Below are positions 45,014 to 56,304 of a stretch of 64,000 bases of DNA, piece by piece. Position 1 is the first letter of the stretch. The number at the start of each line of letters is the position of its first letter. Location of the stretch: NCBI GenBank assembly GCA_047967505.1, contig CM106539.1, one strand, 5' to 3'. A program made the position numbers and the translations under genes. The notes beneath the pieces were generated by a model. The model was not told where the DNA came from and made no database searches. It saw only the letters and a program-made list of their open reading frames with translations. Source of the stretch: Dipteris shenzhenensis. Its lineage: Eukaryota; Polypodiophyta; Polypodiopsida; Gleicheniales.

Positions 45014-45852
45014 GAGAGGGTCTAACCTAGGTATTGGGCAGTGTCCTCTCTTACAAGGCTAGAAAAATAACTGAAAAGCTTCAAAATATAAGCATTTAAT
45101 GTAGCAAAGACTTGTGACCAAATTTCAATTAATGATGCTTTCACATACATGCTTCACAGAGGTGGCTAAATGAAAGCTTTCCAATCAAAACCAGGTATAG
45201 CAACTTAAAAGAAAGTTGTAGCCATAGTTGTACTAATGCTTTTCAAAACTTCAAAACCTCAGAAATGCTAAAGTAGCATCTAATGTAGCATCACATTCAC
45301 AACCTTATCAAAACTGTCAAAAACAGAGGACTAAACTTCGAGGGCTTGTATCTCACTCTCCAAATCAAAGAAAAAGGGGCTTTTTGAGGCAAAAGAAAGC
45401 TCATATACCATAGAAGGTCCACTAAGGAGGAGGGGTGCAAATCCGCGTCAGATCGCCATAGCTTGCTTCTTCAATTTCGACTGGTTTTTCTCTGTTTTCA
45501 CCTTGAATATGCAGCCATTGCTGCTCAGATTTCAGCACAGGATAGCTCAAGGATGGAGAAGCTCCCTCTGAAAGGAATTATAGAAACATGGAGCAGTCTC
45601 AGAGAAATCATGGAAGATAGGTTCGACGATCCACGTGAAATGGCGACTTGCAGCGACAAAGATACTTTAATTCCTTGCAGCCAAAGGTTTGCCCCTTTGA
45701 GAGGTATCTCCAGCAGGAAGGGCTTGGAGAATGGCGGAGAACTGAGGGAGAACAGGCTTTAGCAAGATTTGGGAAGAAGGGGAAGAAATGGTGAAGAAGA
45801 AGATGGAGAAGAAGATGATGATGTGGCAGAAATGGGCTCAAGGGGGATCAAA

Positions 45853-45866
45853 GGGCTCTAATACCA
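45853..45866 (-). other. TR-GAG-2 primer-binding site
   Basis: TGGTATTAGAGCCC on the minus strand; one C-to-T change from the TR-GAG-1 site. Confidence 0.9.
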
Positions 45867-46165
45867 TGTTGGTAAACTGAAAGGAAAGCATAGAGTGAAC
45901 ACAAACTCAGAATACTTGCATATAGAATGAAGAAGAGTGAGGTCCTTATGTAGGCACCTCTTACATGCTCACTAACATCACTAATGACTTCAGAGCTCCA
46001 CAATCATCTCCTCAATCTACTCCTAGATTCTCTCAATTATCCTATGTGGCTTCTACCACCACCTAACTGTGCTTATGGGCTTCTACCACCACCTAACTAT
46101 GCCTCTAGCACTCACACATAGAAACCAAGGTGTGCCTGAGGCATACACCTTGAGATATCCCAACA
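45867..46165 (-). repeat. TR-GAG-2 5' LTR
   Basis: 299 bp with the internal 18-bp repeat described for the element. Confidence 0.94.
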
Positions 46166-46170
46166 CCATT

Positions 46171-46450
46171 ATATTTGGGAAGTCTGAGTTTGCCCAGGGG
46201 ACTCTTGCCTTGATTGTTATTATTGTTACCAAAGTTGTTGTGATTAAAGAAATTGTTCCCCTCTACATCAAGGTCAATATCCCCATCATCGCAATAGCGC
46301 CTGGCCATGTTGTGTCATGGAGGATTTCTTGAATTTCAGGGGGGGAATCAAGGTAAAGGATTGTCGGAGACATTGGCCGCAATGGAGCTATATGTGGATT
46401 TGGCAAGCGTTGGTGTCGGAGGTGTTGGCTAGAGTGTAGCTGCATGCAGA
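46171..46450 (-). pseudogene. Gypsy-3 gag, part 1
   Basis: The minus strand reads MARRYCDDGDIDLDVEGNNF, an Asn-rich linker and LGKLRLPKYNG, the start of a Gypsy gag core just before the target site. Upstream (46263-46445) another frame continues the protein (PPEIQEILHD), so a frameshift is likely. No upstream LTR was identified. Confidence 0.65.
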
Positions 46451-47160
46451 TTTGGTGAGAGGTGCAACGGGTGTCTTTGCTGCAAATGCGGATGTTAATG
46501 TAGTTGTGCTAGGAGGGTTAGAGATGTGTTAGTGTTTTATGGACCATTGTGTTAATAATGTGCCTAGGATTGTCCCACGTGTGTAGGGAAATGTGGTGGG
46601 GTAGATGGATCATCAATCGGAGGTCTCAGTGAAAATTTATGAGCGAATTAGTGTAAAAAGAGGCCCACATGGGGGCACAAATTAACGAGTTCTAGGGGTG
46701 TCTAAATGGTGTGCAATGGGTTGGAAAAATTCCCTATAGCATGGTGTTTCTATGTCAGAAACCGTGGTTCAGATGGGGTCCAATTTGGGTCCGAAATGGG
46801 CGAGATATGAAGGGTTAAAGTACGGGTTAATTGTGCTCTTTTGTGTGTTGGGGGGGGGGGGTCCCTTGGTCTAAAGTGTGGTTTGAATGGGCTTTAAGTA
46901 TAATTGAGGAGAATGGACTAGAGTACTCCCAGTTAGTCTAACTAGCCTAGTTGTTGTCAAGTTAGATGCCTAACAGTTAGTGTAATCTAACCTAACTCAA
47001 GTTAACACTAATCGAGGTTAGACTAGCCCTAACAATTAATGTAACCTAACCTAATTGTAGCTAAGTAACCTAGAGTAAGACTAATCCTAAGTTGAATCTA
47101 ACCTAACCTAGGGTAGGACTAACCTAGCAGTTTAGTGTTAGGTTGGGGTTTTTTTTTTTA
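46451..47160. other. No gene; CTAACCTAA-rich stretch
   Basis: A 12-base G run lies near 46849-46861. From 46930 to 47150 the sequence is full of CTAACCTAA/TTAGACTA words in loose array. It resembles but is not the plant telomere repeat CCCTAAA. Confidence 0.5.
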
Positions 47161-47170
47161 ACTAAAAAAA

Positions 47171-47765
47171 CGAGGGGGGCCATGGGAGGGGCTGGTGGCT
47201 GGAGGGGGCTGTGAGGGAAATGGGGAGGGGAGAAGATGGAGAGGAGATATAGATGGAGTGGGAGGAGGAGGAGGTGCGGGGCGATGGAAGGAGGGTGGAG
47301 GCACAGACAAAGGAGGTGGGTGGAGGCAACGAGGGGGGAGGAGGGCACCACAAGCATGAGCGTAGGGAGGCGAGGGAAGGAGGTTTCCATTGCTGGTGGC
47401 AGGCACGCCACTGCCATGCATGCAGGTCGCCTTGTAGCAAAGAAAGGGCTTTAAGCCCTTGCTATTAAGACTTATGGAGGGGGGTCCGATGGAGGGGGCA
47501 CGGGGGGGTTGGGGGGGGGACAGATAGGGGGGGGGGAGAGGGGGAGGGATGGGGGGGGGGTGGAGGGGGAAACAGAGAGGGGGGGGGGAAGGGGGAATGG
47601 AGGGGGAGTGGAGGGGATGGCGGGGGGGGGGGGGGGGTTTGGAGGGGGTGGTGGAGGGAAAAATGGAGGGGGTGGTGGAGAGGGGGGGTGGAGGGGGGGG
47701 GTGGTGGAGGGGGGGGGGCAGGAAGGGGTGGAAGGGGTGGGGGTGGGGGTAGGGAATGGAGAGCA
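47171..47765 (+). repeat. Extreme G-rich low-complexity tract
   Basis: About 600 bp of GGGGGA, GGTGG and poly-G runs on the plus strand, densest at 47495-47745, with a G run of at least 14 bases near 47621-47637. Long open frames on either strand here (Gly/Arg-rich or Pro-rich) are by-products of composition. Many possible G-quadruplex-forming sites. Confidence 0.9.
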
Positions 47766-48619
47766 TGGAGGGGTGGATCATTGGTGAAGGAAACTTGACG
47801 GATGGAAAACTTTGATAGAAATCCAAATGGAGGAAGAGATGGCCACCTGAACGCTCTCCAAGTCTTTCTCAATGTAACAAGATTATTGAGGGCGAATGGA
47901 CGGTGGGTGGGCTATCGCTGCAATGATGAGAAGGGCTCGAAATAACTCATCGTGTGAGGATGGAAGTAGGATGGTGGTCAATCGAGAGGGAGGAGTGTCT
48001 TGCATAGGGCTTGGAATGGGGAAGAGGATGGAGGCTAGATATGAAAGAAGAAGAATGAGGGGGTGGAGTGGGTTTTTATAGGAATGGGTGTAGGGTTAGG
48101 GTTAAACCCTAAACTCTTCCCGAGCCATAACTTTCTATGGTTAGCTCGAATCACTCTTTTGTAGAAAGGTGAAATGGTCGAAATCGCAAGCTCTATGCAT
48201 TCGTGTCCATTACCTAGCCTGATGTTTTTTTCAAGTGGCTTCTTTTTAAGAAAAAAAAAAAATCTTAAGGTAGTAACCCAAGGTTGATGCTTGGGGTTGA
48301 TATGTTTGGCTAGAGTTGGGAAAAAAATTTACTCTCCTTGCCCTTGAGTGTTATGTTCGTGAAAGTTTGTCGTAGTTTTTTTTAACACATACTTGTGTAT
48401 GTTTACTCGTTACTTGAGATGCTAGTCTCCCCGATAGCAGCAGCACCAAATGTTGGCTCTTTCCTATGGCTTCTATAGGAAGAGCAGGGTATTCTCAGTT
48501 TGTAAGGTGCCAAGGCTTTTTGTCACCTACAGATATATCAGTGTTGTCATTTGTAGTATAAGTGTAGCTTAGGACCTCGAGTCATATTCTGGTGAGACGT
48601 GGGCTTAAGTCGGGTAAGC
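47766..48619. other. No gene; telobox pair and TATA-like motif
   Basis: 48091-48114 reads a TAGGGTTAGGGTT run followed head-to-head by AAACCCTAAAC, a telobox-like palindrome. TTTTTATAGG at 48072-48081 gives a TATA-like box on the minus strand. No coding sequence follows on either strand. Confidence 0.45.
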
Positions 48620-49956
48620 AAACATAGTGCAAGCATGTGTGAAAGGAATGTGCATCATCATGGTTGGGGTAATGAAGGCTTTTGCATTCATTGGGGGTTG
48701 AAGGGTTTAGGAGTAGTTTAAGGAGGGAGGTTCAAGCTTTAGAAGGAGGTTCCAAGGTTTAGAGAGAGGTTCTAGAGGTTAGAAGAGGTTCAAGGGTTAG
48801 AAGGAGGATCCAAGGTTTAGGGTAGAGAACATGGTGGAGAACTTGTCTCCCTCATAGATCATGGAGGTTAAGGGTTGAGGAACTAAGGGTTTAGGGGGAG
48901 CATAGGAGTGGGAGAGGAAGACGATGTAAGAGCATGGGGGGAAAGGAGAGAGAGAGAAGAAGGGAGGAGGAGGGAGGAGAAGGAGGAGGTAGAAGGAGAA
49001 GGGAGGAGGGGGAGGAGGAGGGGGAGGAGGAGAGGGAGAGGATGGGTTGCAAGGTTGGAGGAGAGGGGAGGAGGTCTAGTTGCAAGGTTAGGACATGCTT
49101 TTGGACATGGAGTGCAAGGAAGCATGGACACTTGAGATGATTGCTTAGAATACCAAAGTAGAACTCAACACAATGCCCCAAAGAGTGTGGGCTTCATTTC
49201 ATTATGGGGTATTTATACAAGTTGGAGAGCTTCTCTCTTTGCATGTAGGAATTGTAAGACATTCTCTCTCTACATGTAGAACTTGCATATAGAAGTTGCA
49301 TGTAGGAGTTGCATGTAGAACTCGCATGTAGAACTTGCATGTAGAGAATTCATGTAGGAGTTGCATATAGAACTCGAATGTAGAACATGCATATAGGAAT
49401 CATATGTAGAACTTGCAAGTTGGATTCCTAAAAGGGATCATAGCCTTATGCAAGTAAAAGCGGAGCTTTGCTGCTACTCTACACACACGTTCTGTGCTAC
49501 CTAAGTCCATGTTGGCACAGGGACAACAACTTTCTCCCTCCTCCTCCCTCTTCTCCTCCCTTCTCCTCCCTCCACTTCCTCCCTCCTCCCTCTTCTCCTC
49601 CCTCCACTACCCTCCTCCTCTTTCTTCTCCTCCTTCCACTTCCTCCCTCCTCCTCCCTCTTCTCCTCCCTTCTCCTCTCTCTCCTTCCCCCCCATGCTCT
49701 TACACCTTCTTCCTCTCCCACTCCTATGCTCCTCCTAAACCCTTAGTCTCTCAACCCTTGACCTCCATGATCTATGAGGGAGACGAGTTCTCCACCATGT
49801 ACTCTACCCTGAACCTTGGAATGTCCTTCTAAACCTTGAACCTCCCTCTAACCCTTAGACTTCTCCTAGACCCTTCAACCCCCAATGAATGCGAAAGCCT
49901 TTATTACCCCAACCATGATGATGCATGTTCCTTTCACACATGCATGCTCTATGTTT
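48620..49956. repeat. Large inverted repeat (arms about 430-450 bp)
   Basis: The left arm (48620 to about 49060) is the reverse complement of the right arm (about 49510-49956). Matching words include GCATGTGTGAAAGGAATGTG (left) against CACATGC near 49935 (right), the CATGGTTGGGGTAATGAAGG block, CTCATAGATCATGGAGGT, and GAGCATAGGAGTGGGAGAGG. The inner arm parts are G/A-rich on the left and C/T-rich on the right. The spacer (about 49061-49509) holds a short tandem array and no gene. No transposase or clear target duplication was seen. It could be a foldback-type element or two opposed copies of one repeat. Confidence 0.82.
49205..49430 (+). repeat. 13-bp tandem array in the hairpin spacer
   Basis: Roughly 12-14 degenerate copies of TTGCATGTAGAAC between 49240 and 49430, preceded by a TATTTATACAAG TATA-like motif at 49209. 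Confidence 0.8.
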
Positions 49957-50520
49957 TGTGGGAGTAGTGATCCTTATAGGGGTCACTATGACTAAGGCGG
50001 GAAAGTAATGCATGTGCTGGTCGACATGTAGGGATTGGACCACACGTGAAGTGAGCAATGATTGGAGCTTTGAGCAAATAGGAGACACTTGGTGACATGA
50101 GGAGAAGCAACTAGATGTTGCATGAGAGGTGGTGCATGGCGGTGAACTGTGGTGACTACTTCAGGATCTTTCTACGTTGTTTGAGGTCTTTTTGTTGAGG
50201 CTTCTAGCCTATAGTAGAGATGCAAGATTTCCTTGCTTTAGAGGTTCAATAAGCAACTTCTAGGGTCCTTAGTTGAGTCATATCATGCCATATGAGATAC
50301 TTGTAAAGGCAACAAACTTGGTCAAGTTGCGCCACCTTTCTGATAGAATTACTGTGTGTTTCATCTCATGATCTGGTGGGTATTCTCGTCTCTCTAAGAT
50401 TTATTTCGATGCTATGTTTGAGTGCATAGGATACTACAGTCATGATTGCATGAAGAGTTTGTATCATTTTATGTGTCGTAGATACAAGAGAGAAGAGAGT
50501 AGACCTTTATTTCAGACAAG
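49957..50520. other. Probable Copia-G 5' LTR region, no gene
   Basis: No reading frame of note. Because 50521 begins a decayed primer-binding site, the preceding few hundred bases are probably the Copia-G LTR, but no second LTR was found to confirm it. Confidence 0.4.
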
Positions 50521-50742
50521 TGGTATTAGAGTAGGTTAGAAGCTTTCGTGGGAGATCCAAGCTTTTGTAGTGAAGCTGAGATCTTGCACGTCCTAGGCTA
50601 AAGCCTATCGACAGCTGAACAAGCATTGATTATAGTGGCAAAGAAGCTTAGAAGACCTCACAGCAATGGAAAAAAATGGAGACCTACAAGACAGAGAAGG
50701 GAGAGTCGATACTAAAGTTCAATGGACAAAACTTTACTAGTT
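50521..50742 (+). pseudogene. Copia-G primer site and gag, part 1
   Basis: TGGTATTAGAGTAGG at 50521 looks like a mutated initiator-Met-tRNA primer site. An ATG at 50676 opens METYKTEKGESILKFNGQNF and then TSW, the usual start of a Copia gag (FNGxNFxxW). It is cut by Copia-B after one copy of GGAGA (50743-50747). Confidence 0.75.
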
Positions 50743-50747
50743 GGAGA

Positions 50748-51104
50748 TGTGAAAGAGTGGGAGAGAAGTAAGGAGTCTCACTTGCAGCTTTCTCACATAC
50801 ACAATGGGGGAATACACACAAAGGTGGAGGCTGAAAACAGTTTTCCTCTCCTTTGTTGTGAAAGCCAAAAGAACTCTCTCTAAGTATAAAAGGAATAGGT
50901 GAACCCAATATGTGGGTCTCAAACCAAACTCAGCTAACCTAGGTGGCATACTAACTAAGCCACTAACTAGAGTACATAAAGATAGCTGTCATCTAGCTAG
51001 TATTCATGGGCGGTGTACCAACTGCATCTGCAGCTAACAAGTCAGTGACATAAATGCACAATGGTCACCCTAGCATATCACGAGTGGAGCTCGATATCTC
51101 AACA
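50748..51104 (-). repeat. Copia-B 3' LTR
   Basis: 357 bp, TGTGAAAG to TCTCAACA on the plus strand. Confidence 0.95.
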
Positions 51105-54100
51105 CTCCCCCTCAAGCTCAATCCCAATTCTTGCAGACCAAGCAGGTCTCTGAACTTGTGTAGCCTCTTTGTGCCCAATGCCTTCATGAATATGTCAGCT
51201 ACATGATCCTCTATGCTGACATAAACTAGATCAATAAAACCTACTAGCACCTTCTCCCACACATAGTGATAATGCACCTTAATGTGCTTTGTTCTAGCAT
51301 GATAGACTGGGTTATTTGCCAAGTGTATACTACTCATGTTGTCACAATAAATGACAACTGGCCCATCTGTAGACTAATGCATATCATAAAGTAGCTTACG
51401 CAACCAAGCTACCTCACATGCAGCCATTGCTACACCCTTGTACTTAGCCTCTATGCTCGACAAGGCAACTGTAGGCTGTTTCTTGCTGCTCCAAGTGATT
51501 GCATCACTCCCAAAAGAGAACACATATCCATTGGTAGATCGTCTATCAGAAATACTACCAGCCCAATCAGCATCAGTGTATCCATGTAGCTGTATCTCAA
51601 CCCCAGTCTCATAAAATAGTCCATACTGCGATGTGGACTTCACATACCTCAGTATGCATCTAGCCGCATCTAAATGCACTTTCCTTGGAGCCTGCATAAA
51701 CTGACTTACCAACCCAACATCATAGCTCAAATTTGGCTTAGTAATAGTCATATAAATCAAACTTCCTACTATGCATCTGTACATAGTAGGGTCTTCCAGA
51801 AGCTCACCTGCATCTGCACTCAACTTCACATTCTGCTCCAAAGGAACTGAAATAGGCTTACAGCCTGTCATCCCATATTTGGACAGCATGTCCAATCCAT
51901 ACTGCCTCTGCGAGAGCCATATCCCACTTGTGGATCTAATCACCTCAATGCCCAAGAAGTAACGCAGCTCTCCCAAATCCTTCATCTCAAACTTCTGCCT
52001 CAATAGCATTTTCACATGAAGGATATCTTCATCACTATCACCAGTGATGATCAAATCATCAACATAAATAACAAGCAATATAATGCCTTTCTCTTTTTTT
52101 CTCACATAAAGTGAGAAATCTCCCTTGGAAATCTAAAAGCCAATAGTGACAAAATACTATCCTATCTTGTTAGACCATGATTTGGGTGCTTGCTTCAAGC
52201 TATACAAGGCTTTCTTCAACCTACAAACAAAGTCAGGATGAACAACATGCACATAACCTGGTGGCTGCTCCATATAGACCTCTTCTTGCAAATCACCATG
52301 CAAGAAGGCATTCTTTACATCCATCTGATGTAAAGACCATTCCTTTGATGCAGCCATAGCAATGACTGCTCTTACGGTTTCCATCCTTACAACCAGACTG
52401 AATGTTTCTTCATAATCAATGCCATATGTCTGTGCATACCCTCTTCATAATCAATGCCATATGTTTGTGCATACCCCTTGACAACTAATCTTGCCTTGTG
52501 TCTGTTCACAGAACCATCTGCATTGTGCTTCACCTTATAAACCCACTTGCAGCCAACTGCATTCTTGTCTTTAGGCAAAGGCACCAATTCCCATGTTGCA
52601 TTTGCTTTCAAGGCATCCATTTCTTCATCCATGGCTTTCTCCCATTTTTCTTTTCCCATGGCTTGCTCAAAAGAAGTGGGTTCTGGTTCATGTATCAGTT
52701 TGACCATATAGGCATAGTGAATGGTTGTAAATCCATCATATTTTAGCCTATCCACAAGATACTTAATTTTGGTAGACCTGTGCAAAATAGGCTCACTACC
52801 AAGTGCTCTCAAAACATCCCTTATCTTCCTTACTCCAGGTGTAACAATAGAAGGAATACCCAACTCATCATTAAGGCTCTGTTCTGAGCCACTAGATTCA
52901 CCATCCACATAAGAGTGACCTACATTCACATCAAACATGGGCTGATCTCTTTCTCTCTTCCTTTTTGTGATACTTGCATACCACTATCTACATTGCTTTG
53001 AGGAGATCCTCTTGATTTCAATCTGCCTATCCATGGTGAAGTATGTTAACCACTGCTAGAGGACACTATAGGTCCACTAATATTTTGTGATTGCTGCTAT
53101 GAATTCTATGCAACATTACCATTTTGTGCATCTACATCATCAATCACATTTACTGGTTTATACCAGCTACTCATCTCATAAAAAACAACATCTCTGCTTA
53201 CTATAAACTTATGAGTAGAAGGGTTATAGCATCCATACCTTTTCTAGTGCAGAGAATAACCAATAAAGATGCACTTCTCAACTTTTGTATCCAACTTGGA
53301 TCTCAACTCATTTGGTACACGAACATAGGCAATGCAACCAAAAACTTTCAAATGAGAAGTATCTAGTTTCCTACCATTATACCTCTCCTCTAGCATCATG
53401 CCATGTATTGCTGCAGTGGGAGTCCTGTTCATTATGTAGACTGCTGTAGCGACTACTTCAGCCCAATAATAACCTGGCAGGTCTTTTTCATTGAGCATGT
53501 CACAAGATACCTCTCCAATATGCCTATTTTTCCTTTCTGCAAGTCCATTTTGCTATGGGGTATGACTGCATGAATATTGCTGCTTTATGCCATGCTCCTG
53601 CAAGAACCTTGCAAACTCATTTGAGAGGTACTCTCCCCCTCCATTTGACCTTAGGCCTTTTATTTCAGGCCTATTTCTTTCTCAACCATAGCTTTAAAAG
53701 CTTTGAAATGCCCAAACACTTCACTTTTCTTTTTCATAAAATACACCCAAACCTTTCTGCTGCAGTCATCAATAAAAGTTGAACATGTCTAGGAGATGGT
53801 TTCCTTGCCTGTTTTCCAAATTGACAGGCTTCAGATACCTTATGCATTTCTACAACCTTGAACTTAAGCAATCCTACAACAATATTTTGGGTCTGCATTA
53901 ATTTATGTCGATGTACATTAACATGACCAATGCGTTTATGCCAGATATCAATATCTACAACTACACCGGTCCCATGTGCAAACATTGTTGCACTTAATTC
54001 AGGCATGTCCGCATCCAATATAAACATCTTGCCCTTCCTCTTCCCTTTTGCTATCAAGCGACCTTTATTTTTTATATCCTCAACAAACCATCCATGAGGA

Positions 54101-55376
54101 TTAAATCTGACCTGCAAGCCCTACTCAAACATTTGACCAACAAAAACCAGGTTCTTGGTGAAATTCAGGATATGAAATACATCAGACAGGTATTTCTTTT
54201 TCCCATCCTGCATAGATAAAGGAATTTTACCAATCTGCATAATAGGATGTGCAGTATCATCACCAGTCTCCACAAATCCTAGTCTTTCCATTTTCCTTGC
54301 ATCCTGCATCCATTCTGGATGACTTGTCATATGTGGTTTGACACACATGATTCAACATACCAAACATCATTGCTTTCTTCTACACTTGTCACAGAATTGG
54401 TCATGTGCTGCACCATAAACAAATGCTCATTTCTATCATCGCCCTGTCTACTAGAGGATGCATAATTGCCTTGCTACAATTTTCTAGTCATGATGTCGTT
54501 TTGCTTTTTATAGCAGTCTTTAACCATATGACCCATTTTACCATAGTAGTAGCATTCAACATTGCTGTTTGCAATTTGGCCTCTCTGCCATCCACCATGA
54601 CCTCTTTGGCTCCCCCTGCCTCTAAAGTTACCATGTCCTTCTCCATAGGACTAGTTTTCTTGAATTTGCTGCATATTCTGATTTCTATCACGGCCTCCAC
54701 ATTGGCCTGCTCTACCTCTGCCTCTACCTCTTCTAGCATTTGAGTAGAAGACAGTTTCTTTTGAAGTTCCTCTTGAAGAAGATGCACCACCATTTCTCTG
54801 CTCTTCAGAAATTAGAAGAGCAATCAACTCCTCAAAATTAGGAAAATTCTCATGGACAACAATGGATGTACGAAATTGTGCATAATCCTTTCCTAGACCA
54901 TTCAAGGTCACAGAAACTAAATCATCTTCCATTGGCGATGCAATAGAAGCAAGTGCATCTACAATCTTCTTCACCTTCATGTGGTAGCCATTGATGCTCA
55001 TATTTTCTCTCTGCACATTATGCAACTCCTGCTTGACCTGCATTTTCTTGGCTTGCGTATTTGTGCTATACATTTTTGTCAAGGTATCCCACACCTCCTT
55101 CGGCATGCTTGCATCCTGAATATGCACAATCCTAGAATTTGTAATACTGATAGATAGCCAGTACATAACTTTTCTGGCTCTCTCATGCTAGCCTTTAAAT
55201 GCTTGCAACTCCTATTGATTGGGAACATTAGGAATAACTGGTTCTTGTTAAGCTCTAGTAATGAACTCCCAATAGCCTTTTCCCTTAAGGAAATTCATCA
55301 TTCTAAACTTCCATGCTTGGAAGTTGTTCTTGTCAAGCTTTTCAGTGACTATCCATGAAAGGGCATCAGATGCCAT
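51065..55376 (-). pseudogene. Copia-B gag-pol polyprotein, inactivated
   Basis: The minus-strand ATG at 55376-55374 (MASDALSWIVTEKLDKNNFQ) begins gag. Stops follow at about 55250 and in the next 60 bp. Then come gag KVMYWLSIS and SINGYHMKVKKI, an Arg/Gly-rich stretch, a decayed knuckle (54530-54560), protease region PEWMQDARKM and GDDTAHPIMQIGKIP, integrase WHKRIGHVNVH, and a core broken near 53650. A stretch with [53 protein letters not shown] (near 52060) and RNase H YTDADWAGSISDRRS follows, then the C-terminal AKYKG... and VADIFMKALG. A 35-bp tandem duplication at 52408-52477 shifts the RT frame. The last codons lie within the 3' LTR, as in Copia-A and Copia-C. Confidence 0.92.
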
Positions 55377-55599
55377 TATAGAACATTGCAAAAACCACAA
55401 CTTCTGCCTCACAAGGGCAAATCTGCAAAACTGACAAAAGTGGTATTTGACCACACAGTCACTTCCTAGTGATGATTTTGCATCAACAGGCAATAAGAAT
55501 GATCTTGTCACTCCTAATATCTCTGCACACAGACATACGATGCAATTTCTACGGCAACTTTTCACCGACCTACGAAACAGTGGTCGCACATCAAAAAAT

Positions 55600-55810
55600 A
55601 GGGCACTTTTCTAAGTGCCTGTGGAAAACTTCCGCCACCAAAATGGGCCCTGTAGCATATACTGCCATCTCACCACACCGCGAAGGGCATCTTAATCTGA
55701 GACACTGCACTCTTGCAAAACTTTCGCCACCAAAATGGGCCCTGCAGCATATACTACCCTCTCGCAACACCGCGAAGGGCGTCTTAATCTGAGACACTGC
55801 ACTCTTGCAC
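55600..55810 (-). repeat. Local duplication in Copia-B leader
   Basis: Between 55630 and 55805 a unit containing TTCGCCACCAAAATGGGCCC, CATATAC and CACCGCGAAGGGC occurs twice with a period of about 92-95 bp. Copia-A and Copia-C have only one copy. Confidence 0.75.
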
Positions 55811-55929
55811 TTTCGGCTGTGCTACCTATAGAGATTTGCTCCCAAACTCGAAAAAGGAAAGCAACACTGATCCTCTTACCAAGACACCATGAACTTGGTT
55901 TGCTTTCTTGAGCCCCTTATCATGAACCG

Positions 55930-55942
55930 AGCTCTGATACCA
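55930..55942 (-). other. Copia-B primer-binding site
   Basis: TGGTATCAGAGCT on the minus strand next to the 5' LTR; the last base differs from the usual C. Confidence 0.9.
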
Positions 55943-56299
55943 TGTGAAGAGAGTGGGAGAGAAGTAAGGAGTCTCACCTGCAATTTCTCACATACACAAT
56001 GGGGGAATACACACAAAGGTGGAGTCTGAAAATAGTTTTCCTCTTCTTTGTTGTGGAAGCCAAAAAAACTCTCTCTAAGTACAAAGGGAATAGGTGAACC
56101 CTATATGTGGGTCTCAAACCAAACTCAGCTAACCTAGGTGGCATACTAACTGAGCCACTAACTAGAGTACATAAAGATAGCTGTCATCCAGCTATTATTC
56201 ATGGGTGGTGTACCAACTACATTTCTAGCTAACAAGTCGATGACATAAATGCACAACGGTCACCCTAGCATATCACGAGTGGAGCTCAATATCTCAAGA
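55943..56299 (-). repeat. Copia-B 5' LTR
   Basis: 357 bp, with the terminal CA mutated to GA at 56298-56299 on the plus strand. Confidence 0.93.
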
Positions 56300-56304
56300 G
56301 GAGA

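Larger units (their letters stand above)
43504..46165 (-). mobile_element. TR-GAG-2, second gag-only LTR retrotransposon, nested in Gypsy-3 gag
   Basis: The same family as TR-GAG-1 in the opposite orientation. LTRs are 43504-43792 (3', 289 bp) and 45867-46165 (5', 299 bp). The primer site (TGGTATTAGAGCCC on the minus strand, 45853-45866) directly follows the 5' LTR, the polypurine tract CCTTGAGGGGGGGTT precedes the 3' LTR, and the target duplication CCATT is perfect (43499-43503, 46166-46170). Inside are only leader and gag, and gag has one stop. The 5' LTR carries a 10-bp rearrangement with a repeated TTCTACCACCACCTAACT. It is older than TR-GAG-1, as its LTRs differ at more positions. Confidence 0.95.
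50748..56299 (-). mobile_element. Copia-B, complete LTR retrotransposon, degenerate, nested in Copia-G gag
   Basis: A complete 5552-bp minus-strand Copia element of the same family as Copia-A. LTRs are 50748-51104 (3') and 55943-56299 (5'), both 357 bp. The primer site lies at 55930-55942 on the minus strand, and the polypurine tract is CTTGAGGGGGAG before the 3' LTR. The target duplication GGAGA is perfect (50743-50747, 56300-56304). The outer tip of the 5' LTR reads TCTCAAGA where TCTCAACA is expected, a one-base change in the terminal CA. Coding sequence is collinear with Copia-A but has many stops, frameshifts and a 35-bp duplication. Confidence 0.96.

Noticed and set aside
47158-47826. 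222-residue proline-rich frame on the minus strand, and Gly-rich frames on the plus strand
   Set aside because: They come entirely from the G-rich low-complexity tract, overlap on both strands and have no domain.
49240-49430. CRISPR-like array
   Set aside because: Units of 13 bp are directly adjacent and degenerate, with no unique spacers; plant-type DNA.
49468-49832. Ser/Pro/Leu-rich frames of about 90-110 codons, mirrored at 48883-49181
   Set aside because: Pyrimidine-rich arms of the inverted repeat; mirrored frames on both arms and strands show a composition effect.
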